In this document: positions 49,341-63,697 of the stretch, piece by piece
Layout of the letters: every line of letters begins with the position of its first letter
Numbering within the stretch: the first letter of the stretch is position 1
Origin: Antedon bifida
Lineage: Eukaryota > Echinodermata > Crinoidea > Comatulida > Antedonidae
DNA length: 64,000 bases
Reading direction: 5' to 3'
Assembly (NCBI GenBank): GCA_963402885.1
Contig: OY727095.1
Coordinates: forward strand, 5,213,001 to 5,277,000
The notes under the pieces: generated by a model
Database searches by the model: none
What the model saw: the letters and a program-made list of their open reading frames with translations, nothing else
Told to the model about the DNA's origin: nothing
Program-made: the position numbers and the translations under genes

Positions 49341-52208
49341 TCAAGTCAAAAGTTGGTTGTCAAAATCATTATGATTTAATGCTGTAGTTGTACGGCCTTC
49401 TTCTGGATTTACCCGTTGGCAATCATCGCATTAGAATAATGTTTTCATTTCAATAGCAGCTATAAAAACACAGACCTTCTAGTTCTTCTTAGAACAACAT
49501 CACCTTTCATAAAGAACTATGCAATATAAAATTCACTGCAAAGAATTTTAAAATCAATAATAAAACTGAAAAGTTAGTCAAGTCAGTTGCAGTACACAAA
49601 AAGGATATAAAATAAAGTTGAAAATGGCTCAAATTCTCAATTGACCGAATATGATTTAAAGTATAAAACAGGGATATTGTAAACTAGATTATTTTTTTTT
49701 TCAAATTACCGATCTTTAAACAATCAATGTTAGCAAATAGGAAGCAAAATGATTGAACACTTGGAAGAAAAAAATACTTGTTAACTACGCAAATCGGAAA
49801 CCAATTTATGTCAAGTTGAATTGCATTGAGTTAGAGTTAAATGCGGTAACATTGTGTTCTTAAGAGCCGCTTCAATTAACCTTCTAGAAACATCAAAGAC
49901 CACAAATGCTGCACCCCAATTAGCACACAACAGGGTTGTAATACGCAGAGTCAGACCAATAACTAGCGTTTCTCCAGTCTCTTTCAACTGCCTCCACTCT
50001 GGGGAACAATTCGTGCCAAATTTGACTAGTTTTCTTTCACCTTCGACCTTGGTAAGATTTCGGTTGAAATTCGCTGTATTTATACTAATTTGTCAGTAGG
50101 GAAGTCGTTGGTAAATTGGAATTATTACGCTCAATTAAATTGTAGTTAAAAAGTGTTGAGTTTGGGTGTTAAGGCCCTAAAGCATCAGCTGCTAATGGTA
50201 ATTACTATTACAAAATGTGTGAAATGTACATAAGATTTTTATCTTCTTATGCAAATATTTACATTTTAACATTTTCTAGGGTGGTAGTAGTATTGTAATG
50301 GAAATATAATATTTTCATTTAATATTACAGTTAATAGATAAATGAAAATTATTTAACATTCAAGTAAACAAATTTACATAAACACTTGATACTAATGTAC
50401 TACACAAGTTCACTTAAGGTCTAACCCTAGGGGGCTGTCTGCCTGTCTGGCCATCTATTCCCGCACTACAGTCCCTAGAGCAAAGCATTATACAATTAAA
50501 TACAATTCATTATTTAAACAATTAAGTATTATTCAAGTTGGCCGAAAATAATATGTTATTGACCGAGTTGTCTGGACAGACAAAGACCAATACTAATTAT
50601 CATCTTTATATTTACTTTGTCAATATTTGACCAGTGTCCTAAACAAATATAACCACTTTAGCCAGTCAAATTTGACCACAACACAAGATCAATTTGATCA
50701 CAGACTTGGATCTATTTGACCACTAGGTTATATAAATTTGGTGAGTATAACAACATCAACACTCTTTTATTATGATGACATAGATGTTGATTATTTAGCC
50801 TAAAAAATCTTTAAATATTTTTGGATCATTATATCTTATTAATGTAAAGAAACAGTGAAAAAATGTACTGAACAAGTCTGTCCGCACCTTTGCAAAATAA
50901 TATATTGTCTGGGAATTATTTTCTCTTTCCTAGTAGTAAAGATTGCTTTAGTGTAAACAGGGTTTACTCAACATTTCAACGTGGATAAAACAGTGTTAAT
51001 ATGATGCTGAAAGGTTGCAAGAAAACTGGAAACTATTAATTTAAACTCATTATGGTTTGCAACGAGTGATGAAAAAAGTTAAGACAATTTTACTTCTAAA
51101 CCTATCTTCCCACAAATGCCATAACACAGGCGCTTTTATACTAGAGTCTTAATTTTTGTTATATTTTTAAATTTTTGTAAAATATTTTATTTAAAGCAAA
51201 TATATATTTCATTCACACAAATTTCTAAATTAAATAATTTATACTAATTTGATAGTAGTATATTTTGTAAATCTGTTTTTTTTTAGTATTTTAAAGCAAA
51301 CAAACTTACATATTTTTTTTGTAAGCTTGTATGTAGACTTCCTTACATGAACAACAAACGGTCAAATCCTGCTGCCATGTAAAAACTGTTCTAAAAAAAG
51401 TTATGACGGCAAGTACTACGTGCTTTTGATAAATTGAAACAATTTAGGTTGATCGGTAGACATCTTCATCAACATCACTCAAAACTACTTCAATTCAATT
51501 GGCATTTTAACAGAATAATCTAACATTTTAACCAGCTTCCTACTGCTATACCAAGATACACCCATCTATGGACGGCAACCGGTGACAAAACACATCAAAA
51601 TACATTCTTTATTGTTGTTTCGATTATGAATATCTGTTGCTCATTAATGTACTCAAATTGTAATATTGTTTCACTTTCCTAATTTTGGCATATAATGCCT
51701 TCCATATTGAACAGGAAAGTGAAAAATGAAACTTTAAAAAAATGCTTTTTCTTTGTTGAGATTTTGCAAAATAAGCAAAAACAATAATAAGACTGACCTT
51801 CTGGGCAGCTTAAATGAAGGTGTCAATTCCCCTAAATTTATTTTGATCGATTTTGTTAAAATGTCAAAAGTTGTAGAGAGAGGAAATATCTTAAGGTGTG
51901 TAAAAGAAGTGAGTCATTACAACTTTTGAAATAACACAGCCATGTTTACAACATATATATATTTCATACAATTTTTTTTTTGTCGAACAAAAACAATAGT
52001 GTTCTTTGATCATTTTTCTGACATTTTAATTTAAAAGCAAATAAAAAGTAGCTCATGAACCAACCAAATCAAGAATCATATATTTTTCTGGTAACAAAAT
52101 AACATTATTCCCAGAGAAATTGCTTTAGGACATAAAGATGAAAATATTTTACATATCATGATCTTGAGCTTAAAAACAATTGGATACCGGATGAAACCTG
52201 GCTAACCC

Positions 52209-52325
52209 CCTCATTAGGCTACAGAATGTCCGTGTCCCGAAGGATTTCGTCAAACAGTGTTATTACCCCGGTAGCTATGTGGCGGACTCTTTCAATATAA
52301 TCTCCACCAAAGATACAGAGATTTC
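52209..52325 (-). other. GC-richer block with a short open frame ending LFDEILRDTDIL
   Basis: This compact block stands out from its AT-rich surroundings. On the minus strand one frame reads GGDYIERVRHIATGVITLFD and then EILRDTDIL before TAG, with helical, charged composition. No splice acceptor is evident. It could be the end of an old coding exon or a transposon remnant; I do not recognise it. Confidence 0.2.
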
Positions 52326-53442
52326 ATAATCAAAGGCTTCATCATCATTATTCACAATAAGTTGAAAAGTAATTAAATGTGTTCGCAAAATAGGTATGCT
52401 GTTTGATCGCTAGGGACTTAAGGCTTAGATGCAAACTTGCATTATTTGCAGACATTTTTTCTATTAATTTTTTTTTCTTTACTAAATATGGACCTAATTA
52501 TTATTGAGCATAAAAATCTAAAGTGAATTAGAAATTGTTTCAGATTATTGAGTATGCAATTGAAGACTTTATGATTTTTAAATCAAATAATTAATCTTGA
52601 AATGAAAAAACTTAATTTAGATAATTTAACAAAATTAGCAATTACAGAATTTCATGTAGACGATAAATTATTTAATACATACTATCAACTTTTGAGAAAA
52701 ACAAATTTAGATTATCTTTTAAAAATGAATAAATTGAAAAACAGAAGCGATTATGATATTTTGTTAAGGTTTTTAATAATTATTATATTAATAATAAACT
52801 TGGGTGGAGTATTTGACTAGGATTTAATACACATTGATCACTAAAGAAAAAGATAGAAATAATTTCCCATCTCATTTTTATTCATAAACTTTGACAAGAT
52901 ATTATTCCAAATAAAAATTACTGATTCGGAAAGATGGTCCTATGAACCGCAGGAATATGTGAACAACTTTTTATTGCTTAAAAAATCATGACTTTTTGAT
53001 GACTTGAATGTTGTCCCATGAGGCACGGATATTCACAAACTTTGCTCCTTTCTGAGTTGAATAAAGCAGGACTCAACCAAGTGTTTGTATGATGATTCAG
53101 TTTGTACTTAGTGGTCTGAAATACTTCAATCTTTAATTTACCATTCACCGATTAATATATTTTTCATCCCAAATAATCTTTATTTTAACCTATCAATATA
53201 ACCTAGATTTAGGATATATTGAGTGAATTTTGAAATTTAGTGTCGAGATACACATAAATAAATAGTACTGCCTATTGTTGTATAGTTTAAAGAAAGTTGA
53301 TACATTTTTAAACAATAACACGACAAAATGTAATTCATTTAATGTTAAGTAATAAATTAAATTATTGTTACAACTGTTTAAAAATTAAATTACAATTATT
53401 TAATTTTCATGTTCTCAACAACAATTAATGATTAAATCAGGA

Positions 53443-53684
53443 TAACTTTAAAGTATATTATATAAATGTATTGTACAAAACAGTGCAAAGCATTGTGGGT
53501 AATATTACGAGTCAGAATGTCATGAAAATACTGCAAATAAGAATAAATAGAGATCTGACATAATTAGAAAATTTACTTAGCATTAAAGAATAACTTTAAA
53601 GTATATATTATATAATATATTATACAAAACAGTGCAAAGCATTGTGGTTAATATTACAAGTCAGAATGTCATAAAAATACTGCA
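53443..53684 (+). repeat. Two ~94-bp direct copies, 148 bp apart
   Basis: The segment from TAACTTTAAAGTATAT through AAACAGTGCAAAGCATTGTG and CAGAATGTCAT to AAAATACTGCAA occurs at 53443-53536 and again at 53591-53684 with few differences. A local tandem duplication is the simplest reading. Confidence 0.8.
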
Positions 53685-55585
53685 ATGCATTATGGTCCAT
53701 AAAAAGTGAAGGAAGTGGATGCATGGCAACGACTTGAACATCATCACAAGTAAAACCTGCCTATGAACTTGCAATATTTGTATGGGGTACATTTCTTGAC
53801 AGACCCTTGGGAGGGAGTCTGAACAGGTGATGTACACTACATCATTTATGGACAAGAGGGAGCTATTTCATCTTCTGATTTAATTCACTTTTCAACAGCT
53901 TTCTGGCCCGGCGGGAGTAAATTGCTAGTTTTAAGGTTAATTTTAAGTATACATTCGTCAGAGTATTGTAATACATAAAAACTACAGATGCACAGTGATA
54001 AATTTCTTTCAGTTTTTTTTTTCTCTTTCAAAAATGACTTGGTATGAAATAAAATAATATGCTTTGTCACTCAGAATTGATTGCCATTTTTAGTAGTATA
54101 CAATATCTATGTATAGAAATGCCACAACAAAATACAGAAATGTTATTTTTAAAATTAAATTAATTCAAATTTAAACATAAACTTTAAAAAATCTTTAAAT
54201 GCTGCAAAAAAAATTGCAGGTGTGATTGTTTCTAAATATAAATAATAAAACTTTTATCATAATCAAATAATTTGTTTATATAACTTTTTTTTCCATGATC
54301 AACAAATTCCTTTAAAATTTGCAGATTTGGATTTTATATTTAAACAATTTGATAAAGAGTGAATCTAGCGATTGGGTTTCTCCCCTACAGGGAAAAACCA
54401 GCACCCTACGCAAATTCCCTCGAGAAACAATGCCAATAATTTATTGCCCGAGGTACAAATTCATAGAACAAATTTAACCTTTGCGTTTACCTATGTTATA
54501 GAAGATTCACAAAACTGAAAATAAACCGCATTTTCATTTATTTTCTATATTTTGAATAGTAAATATGTGGCTAATCTTAACAATGTTTCAATTTGTACTG
54601 TACATTTCAACATGAATATTTGCCTTATTCTGTACAATTCATTTTAAAGAATTTCTCAGACTCCTATAAATGATAGTAATACTAATAACTAGACCCCTCT
54701 TACATGAAGAGTCTGCAGTAGTATTAAAACATTAAGCAAGTAAACTTTCTAAGTATTCTTATTCCAATTACCTGTCCCCCTAATCCTTCCAAAAATTATA
54801 GATGTTTTTGGTACAGTACACCTGTGAGATAATAACAAGCTTATTTAGTCAGGTAAGCCTACAGTGCTACTACAAATTTGTGTGCTGTATGTCCTGAACC
54901 GCCTTGCAGATAACAACTTGTAGCAATAAGTGGGAAGACCTTGCCTTCAGCGACTAATACCAAATTTATGGTCAACTTTTGTTATCATTTGCATTAAAAC
55001 ATTGACAAGTGCTACTTAGTAGCCAATTAATAACAAACATTATTCTTTTCACACTTTAAAAACAAACTGTATTAACTAATGTGGTTTATGAAGTATTGTG
55101 ATGAAAGATTTTGACTTAAAATTCACATTTTATTTTTATGAAAGTTTCTTTGTGGATTCTGTAATAGAACAAAATATTTACATATAATTTTATTGTGTGT
55201 AAAAAATGAAATCGGAACAATATAATGCATCAATATACCAAGAGTAAAATCATTATTTCTAACATCCATACTATCATTATACATTAATGTAAAAAACAGT
55301 AAAATATCATAAAAATGTCAACAAAATACTGAAATACACATGCATACATTATGAGTGGTTGAACTTTGGCCTGGATCTTATTTGGGTTAACAGCGAGGCA
55401 AGTGACCTTCTAACACGTATGTCAACTCCAATAGGCTCGCACCATATGACAGAGGAACATTGATAACGTAAAATTACATTGTATTATGCTTTGCAGCAGT
55501 CATATTGCGCGTCATGTATTATATACTTAAAGTATCGGTGACATGCATATAAGTTAACTGTCATCCATCTGATATGCCCTGCTGG

Positions 55586-55849
55586 TTGCTTTAGGCAAGA
55601 GAAGATTCAACAAATGCTTCCAGCTAAAATATGTGGTGCCACAACACCTAACATAGGGCATAAACGTTGCGATACAATATTATCGGAGTCGGCTATAAAA
55701 TTGAAAGAATTTTATAGCAAATTAGAAAAGAGAAGTGATTTGGATGTGTTAAGAAGAGATGATTGGATTGTAGGTATCCATTTGGTGTGCTCCGGGCAAA
55801 CTGAAAATGAGAAGACTGCAATGAGAACCAAGAATGCACCAAAGATGTT
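55586..55849 (+). other. Exon-like open segment overlapping a diverged repeat, unidentified
   Basis: An open frame of about 100 codons covers this segment and includes KRCDTILSESAIKLKEFYSK, then LEKRSDLDVLRRDDWIVG, with a possible donor GTAAGC at 55850. A similar DNA stretch (GGGCNTAAANG-TGCGAYACAAT then a CTATAAAA-like word) recurs at 55986-56048, which argues that the region is a repeat rather than a unique exon. No family is recognised. Confidence 0.2.
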
Positions 55850-57420
55850 TGTAAGCTAACAATGACTTACTCTCAGGAATATCATAAAACAATATCCAAA
55901 ACAGATCCTTTCATATACTTTTTATTTACAATCTTTAAAGAAGATCACCTGTGCAGTTTTATTTTATTAAGAACATGGGTCCTCTATAATACGGCAATAC
56001 AAGGGCCTAAATGCTGCGACACAATCAGAGTTGATTATAAAAATACAATACAACATCAAATTGAATTGTTCCTTTAAAATAATTCAATGAGAATTAAAAA
56101 CTGAAATACAATATTTAATTTTTATATTTAATCAAAAGACAAATTATTGAAAATGCTGTGGGTATCAGTAGCTGAATAAAGTACAATCGCCAGAAACAAA
56201 TTACAGAGTCTTCGGGTAAAACTAACCCATCTCAGTGCAAGTGTATATATTATATATATTCATATTTTAAATGCAATTAATATTTTCAATGATTATAAAC
56301 AGTGACAAAAAATGGTTGACAGAAGTCGTTATATACTATCTTCGATTACACAATTATATTTTATAGCATGATCTTACTTCTCGTTTAAATCACAAGCTTA
56401 CGCTGCTCGCTAGAAAGTGGAACAAAGTCGGGGGATAGATTTTCTGTCTAGTCACCATTAGAATGATTGAAGGCAATATTACAAACAGGAACATGTCTTG
56501 GGTTAACAATTTCCTTATTGGCAAATCTCACCCTTCTTATATGGGTTATCCAAACTAAGCCCCTTACCGTTCATTGCAGCTCACGGCAGCCAAGATAGGG
56601 GGTTGCGGAGTTGGTCTTAGCTTTCAACTTGTTATATGGTATTTGAATATTAAGTGAGTGTTCACACTTAGTCTGACTCATCGTGTTAAATCATCGATGA
56701 ATATTAGCAAGGTTTTTTTTTTTATATCTTTATCATTACAATATGCAGACTTGTCATATATATATTAAATAGGAGACTTGTATACAAAAACATACTATCT
56801 TAAAAGTAAACAATAATAATGTACGATAAATTCAGCAGGAACTACTGTACTCCAGTCATTACGTTGTCCTAACGATGACAGGGATAACTAAATCGGACAA
56901 GGAACCAATCAGAGTGCAGCCTGCTTATCTGATGTTAATTGCAAGAAAATCCACTTAGCATAAGGAATACATATTAATTTAATATGCATCGGCCTATTGG
57001 TTTTTATTGTTATTTTCTTATAATAAAAAAATTAAAACTTTAGTTAAAATCCGTTTAATGCATGCAGACAATGATGATTTTCTGTGTAATGAAAGCTAAA
57101 AAAATTACTATATAGTGAGCCTTATTATTTTTTTATTTTGTAGGTAAAGATTATAGGAAACAAATAGCTTTATCTATGTAACACAGTCTAATTCAAGGAA
57201 AGTGATTAAAATGGTTGGTTGTGTTCTTGAAGGAAATGCCACTTAAAATTAAGTCACTAATCTATTTAACTTCTTTAAATACAAAGATTAATACACTGTT
57301 CATAGTTCCATAAATCATATAATAATAACATATGGGAAAAATATTAGTAGTAGGAAAACAATGAAAGAGGATACTAATCAAAAGGTGGTGTGGAATGATG
57401 ATTAAATCCTTAATGAAGAG

Positions 57421-57881
57421 ATGGCAAGGTGGTTATACTAGGTAGGAAGTGATGTCAGGGATTCTCCAAAAGCATTTGAGATTCACCAACATAATGGCAA
57501 GGTGGTTATACGAGGTTGGAAGTGATGTCAGGGATTCTCCAAAAGTATTTGAGATTCACCAAAATGACGGCAAGGTGGTTATACTAGGTCGGAAGTGATG
57601 TCAGGGATTCTCCAAAAGCATTTGAGATTCACCAACATAATCACAATTTGGCCTACCATGTAGGAAGTTATGTCAGGGATTCTCCAAAAGCATTTGAGAT
57701 TCACCAAAATGATGGCATGGTGGTTATACTAGGTCGGAAGTGATGTCAGGGATTCTCTAGAAGCATAGATTCACCAAAATGATGGCAGGTGGCCAACAAC
57801 ATGTAGGAAGTGATGTAAGGGATTCTCCAGAAGCATCTGAGATTCATCAAGATAATTGAAAATTGGCCTACCATGTAGGAA
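57421..57881 (+). repeat. 73-bp minisatellite, six units and a partial
   Basis: Unit starts such as GGCAAGGTGG recur exactly 73 bases apart (57423, 57496, 57569). Each unit holds GAAGTGATGTCAGGGATTCT followed by CCAAAAGCATTTGAGATTCA. One mid-array unit and the last partial one carry a shared variant (AATTTGGCCTACCATGTAGG or AAATTGGCCTACCATGTAGG). Confidence 0.9.
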
Positions 57882-60800
57882 AAGGGGCATCTTGGGTTTA
57901 TTGGTTAATGGATGTGATTGCTCTTTTAATGTTAGAGGTACTCCTGATCCGAGAGATGTCTTTGATTGGTTATGACAAGAAGGATAAGGGTTTTCCCTCA
58001 CATAAGCCTTATCAATTTCATTTTTGGTCATAAACCATTCAATAATTACGTAAATAAAATAATAATTTAATCAATGATTTTTGGTATAAAATAACTTCTG
58101 TTCAACATTAGCAGCATATAACTGTTAATAGCATTTCTATGACAACCATCAATGGATAGCATGTACCCTGCAGGCCTAGTAGTGTTTATGTAATGACTGA
58201 ATATATACATTTGTAAAGGTAGATCTTGCTATGGAGTTCATTCCCCTGTGCTTGGTGATGCAGGCTAAATCAAACACTGTTTATTTGCACTTCTTCACAA
58301 TCAGGTTAAATAGAATTCATATTACAGAAAGCTATGACTGAACTTGATCCTAATGTCCACAATTGCTAAAGATCCTTTTAATACACAAGTTTTGATGGAC
58401 AAAAATAAATAAATAAAGCATATTCATACTGTGATGTCAGCAAAGACTGTATGAAATGCGGTGTACACTATAGTATTTGAGGAAGAATAGAGAAAAGCAT
58501 GTTTTTTTCAGTTTTTTATTTATAGTAGAAGTGTAAAGGAAGTTGCCTGCAGAAATAAAACGCAGACAACAGAAAGAAAGAAATGTTAAATACACTTGAA
58601 CTCAATAAATGTAAGTCTTGTTTGTTTTTAGGCCACAGAGTTCAAATTGATCAATTACGAATTAATAGTTTATCACCAAAATTCAATTTAATACATTTAG
58701 AAAATTAAGTACTATACTTTACTAAAAGTGTTTTACACAAATTTGTAGAGATTCGAAGTTCTATTGTTAGTTGTATAAATTTGAAATACATTCATACAAT
58801 AAACAAATTAAAATGTTTAATAGTATCGATTCTATTTGGATAAAAATATAATGTTTAATAATAATATGAATGAAAAATATTACAATATATTTGTTTCATC
58901 AATAACAAACTAAACTATCAGAAGGAATATAAAAATAGATAAATAAAAGGTCAAATGTCAGGTCAGGTCAAGCTAAAAATCATAGTCTGCAACAAACATT
59001 AGGTTTTATAGCGATGTCTTCGTATGAGAAACAGAGTGAGAAGATACGCTTAGCTGAAAGCAATTTAGACGTGAGAAACCAAGCGTGCTGTTGAGTTAGC
59101 GTCAAATGAAATGTGTAACAGAGTGTGGCGAGGAGCGGAGACTCCATGCAAAGGAGAGATGGTACTTAGTTGTTTTTTACGTTTAGAAAAGGTTGATGGC
59201 GGTGTGTTCACATGTGCTTGAATATCACCATTTCCATTTAGACTTATGGAAAACGTTACCAATTCTATTCATAAACAATTTGGCGGATTTCTTCTAATTG
59301 TAAAAAAAAGCACCAAAAAAAATGTATAAATTTAAGAACCGAAACTCTGATGCTGTAATGTCCATGTGCGTGTTTGATAACTTCACAATCGTGAATAAAA
59401 ATTGGAAATACTAGGTGTAGCAGACAAAACCACAGTTCCAGACAGAAATGACTCAGCCAGTTTATTAAAATATATTTATGACTAACAATTTGAATAAATA
59501 GTATGTATCAAAAACTCCATTAAAGGACCACAAGCAACATCTGGAATACGTATATTAGGACCACAAGGACCACATTCTATACGTTGGAACTCTAAAGGAC
59601 CACTTAATTCTACCAAAGTCATTATTGAAGAACCACCATTAAATATGAAATCTTCTCTTAGAGTGATACTAACTGTACAGTACTAATCCATTTGATTCAA
59701 TTATTTTATAGGCATAATAATATATTATGAAACACTATAGGAAACACGTCCTACTAATAAGAGAGCGCTTAAATACATTTTGGTACTATAGATACATTAA
59801 GGGGAAATTATTCCTTGAAAATAATTTTTATAATTTCTATCAAAATTATTTATGTCCCTAGTATAAGTTTATGAAGGGCATAAAACATTAATGGTAGAAT
59901 TTAGCGTGTACTGTACTTATATAATTGGGGAAGATTTTTCTCATATACCTTTTAATAGCACGATAAAGCCTGTTCTTTCTAGATAGGGAACTGAGAAGTG
60001 AAGAACTATCAGCAGCTGTTTCAATAAATCACACATTTGTCAATTCACCAGAATGACAACAACTTAACAATAAGCGGTAAAATTCGCCACAAATCACCAA
60101 CTCAAATATAAGAAACTTTTCTCCACAATGCATCAAGACGTCATAGCTGGTTTGTTTATTATCTGGGAATAATTCTGAAACAAAATCATCTTCTTCCGCA
60201 AAAATGTTGGGTCACGGACAAATATAAATCACTGATTTCAGTCAAGAATTCCTCCAACATATTTCTATAAATCCATTTTTGTTACTATAGTGATATTCAT
60301 TTGCCAAAATGTCTGTTATTGTTTTATCGCCATCATTATGGAATTGAATGAAAGGTTAGATTATGGAATTGCCCACATGAAGGCTTGTTCCCGTTTGTTC
60401 ATCTCTACAAGAAATTGTTCCTTAGGGTACAATTTGAAGCATGCTCTATGGATGCGAAACTCAAACAGTTGTTTAATAACGACTAATTGGTCTTCTAATG
60501 GAATGGGTTTGGTCAAAAGAAGAATACAAGACAAACAATTTATTGTCCAAAAGTAATTACTCTCCCACGAGAGAGAGTACAACCTCTTAAATATCAGTCT
60601 AAAAAAAATCATACAATTTGAGAATGACTTAAGTGATGAATGAAGCCTCAGTATTTTTAAGTGGTATCAGATGTGCTGTTAAATATAAAATGTTTATGTA
60701 CAAATGAATTTATCAGCTGGTTAAGTGGCCCAATACACATGTTTTAATATAGTAAAATGAGTCATGTTAGATAGATTGACAATTACTATTAATTTTGAAT

Positions 60801-63697
60801 GATTCAAGGGGGTAATTCAACAAATTTAATTTAATTAAATTATAATGTAACAAGTAGATTTAATCAAATTTATTATCAAATGAAATCAATTTTAAATTTG
60901 TTTACATTACTTTTATTCTAATCATCATTATTAAGTATATTACCATATTACAAACACGCAAACATGATTCATGTCGGTCGTCGTCATCGTCTTCCAAAAT
61001 CATAATCCATAAACTCACAAGATGAAATAAGCATTTTACGGAGCTAATTAGCATAATGAGAAGACCAGAATGGTGGCAAATCAATCAGGTTAAAATAATT
61101 TTATCTTGTATGTAATTAGTAAGCCATTAATGAAATAGTAAGTGGCGGATTATAGACGAAGCATCTTGTGTTACGTGCACAAACCAGTATAGAACTTACT
61201 TTACCAAGAACGATGATAATGGAAAAAAGAAAACGCATTAGAGAATGCAAAAACAATTCCCAGTATCATCATGCGTTATCAAACTATGTTGCTTCCTCTA
61301 TCATTAATTTTATCAACCAATTTATCATTCTATTTATGAATAATAATGAATTTCTAAACATTTTAATATTTTGTTTACATTACTTGTGATAAATTAACTA
61401 AAAGATTAAATTAATACTGTTTTTCTTTTTTCCCCATAATTTGAAAACGTTGGTATTTATAATAATTTGTATTAATAAAACAATATCTCAATATATTCTT
61501 TCCTACTATAAATCTGAATTTGACTTGTTTTTTGTTTGTTTTTTTATGTTATTATATTTTCTTCAGGCTTACCAGACACAAAGGATTGCTTTTCTAGAGA
61601 TTAACCTTGTTTTCAATTAATTTCTTAATTTTACAAACTCAATTTATTGTTAAATTATTAAATTGAAAGAAAATAAATAAAATTGAAAATCCTGAAAACC
61701 AAACTTTCTAAAAATGTTAACTAAAAATCAAATTTTACACCAATAAAAATCCTTTTTAGACTAAAAATGATGATTTCATCTTATAAGAAAAACCTATTTG
61801 TGTTGATGAAGTAATAAGATGAATAAAAATGATAAGATACCTCCATTAAACACTCTGGCTTGGATGTTGAATAATTAATGTGTGCGAAAGGAAGGTGGTA
61901 AATTATGCATGTAATGTGTGAAAGTTACTACAAGTAAGCGTAACACCACGTATGACTACGACCAGTTCATTAAGTTGTTTGCAAACCCAAGCCAAATACC
62001 TATACTAGAATTTGTATACAAAATATCATCATAAAGGGTGGTCTATAGTTTTGAACCCATACCAATAATTGTCCAATTATTTCTTAATGTTAAAATATGT
62101 GCGAATAGCATTATTATTAATAAGTAATGCCTGATTTAAGTGATTTTTGTTTTTATTTGTTGTGGTTTCAGTGTAAAAAGGTTAAATTAATTCTGTTCTT
62201 TTTTGTACTATAGTACAGTACTGTAACAATAATAAAACAATATCTATTTTTGTTCTTACTCTATTTTGTACTTATACTGTGTACAATCTTATTGAAAAAA
62301 AATTCAATTTCTTCTTGTTTTGGTGATTTTAGAGTGTTCTTACAAATTTATGTTCAATAAAAAAACTGCAATTGCACGTGCTAGTGTTTGAATAATTAAC
62401 CTAATTATTGATATGCCGCTCAAATTTCATATATAAAATGTTGATGTGAAATATTCTTGGTGATATATAAAGGATATTAACAAAATGTGTAATGTAGAAG
62501 ACTTTGATATAATGTGTGTAATCCAATCTATAATATTGAAAAACACCGAAAAATATAATTTAATAAATTTTTTTTTTGTTATATAATTGTTAATTAATGC
62601 AGCCCAAAGTCTAATCAATATAAATTGATTATATATTTTGGTATTTTTTACAAACTTTTTGACAAACATTCACTTTTAAAATTTAAATTAAAAATTTGTT
62701 CAAGGTATAATGTTCCATTGATCATTTTTTGGCAGAATACAAATGTTTAATTATTATGTATTACGGTAATAATAATATATATTATTATTAATAATACATT
62801 TAAACTTATAGCCGTTTATTAAAAGTAAAAGATGTACTTAGTTTGGGCTTAAAGTTTATACTCACAACATTTTTAATGTATTTGGTTATGTTCTGTGAGT
62901 CTCATTTTTGCCTTTAAAATTTAATATATTATAAAAGATTATGAAAAAATAATAATAATTCTGTACTTTTTTTTTTTCTGTGAATCCGTCACAAAATAGT
63001 AAAAAGAAAAATCTACACATCGATGGGTTTTACAAGGTTTTAATCCTTCAAAATAAATGATTAAATCTGGCATTCCACTGTTTCTCGTTAATATACAAAT
63101 TACTTGATAATTTCCTTAGTAATCTAGATTCTATTAATACTGCTTTCATACACTACAACTTTGATTACTTAGCACAACAATATAGATGATTATCTGTTTA
63201 AAATGTTACCATTGATTTGATAGATTAGGCCAATGATTGCACTTTTCTCAACACCATCCCATGAGAACAGTCTCCCTCAGCTTTCTAGTACGTAAGAGCT
63301 TCAGCGCTTATCTCCTTGATGCGAAAAAAGAGCTCTCTGAGGACCGTTATAATAACTCTAAATGATATCGACGATTGTAGACGGCTAGCTACGAGCAACA
63401 TGATGAGAGAAGCCACAAGTATAGTTCATTATATTTTTTTTATGATTATTTCTATTAAAACCTAATAAATGTCTAGTTTCCTTTATTTAAAGCTTTTAAA
63501 TATAATTACTTTTCTGTATGTAATATGTTTTATGTGAAACTCTTTATAATTTAACAATTCATAAACGTATGATTGTCATTGAAGTTTGTAAAAAATACCA
63601 AAATATATAACTGAGGTCAGTGGTTTATGTAGAAAATTTTTTTCTCTTTTTTATTTCCTTAATTCAAAATTGGTACTGAATTGGACTATTTGTTGGG

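Noticed and set aside
52602..52820. 72-codon Lys/Leu/Asn-rich frame
   Set aside because: Composition follows the local AT bias, and frames of this length are expected many times by chance.
59065..59262. 65-codon minus-strand frame in a GC-richer patch
   Set aside because: It reads plausibly (NGNGDIQAHVNTPPSTFSKR) but is at chance length, with no convincing splice signals or known family.
60290..60612. Overlapping 80-90-codon frames on both strands
   Set aside because: Both strands are open over the same bases, and neither has splice signals, a promoter or a recognised product.
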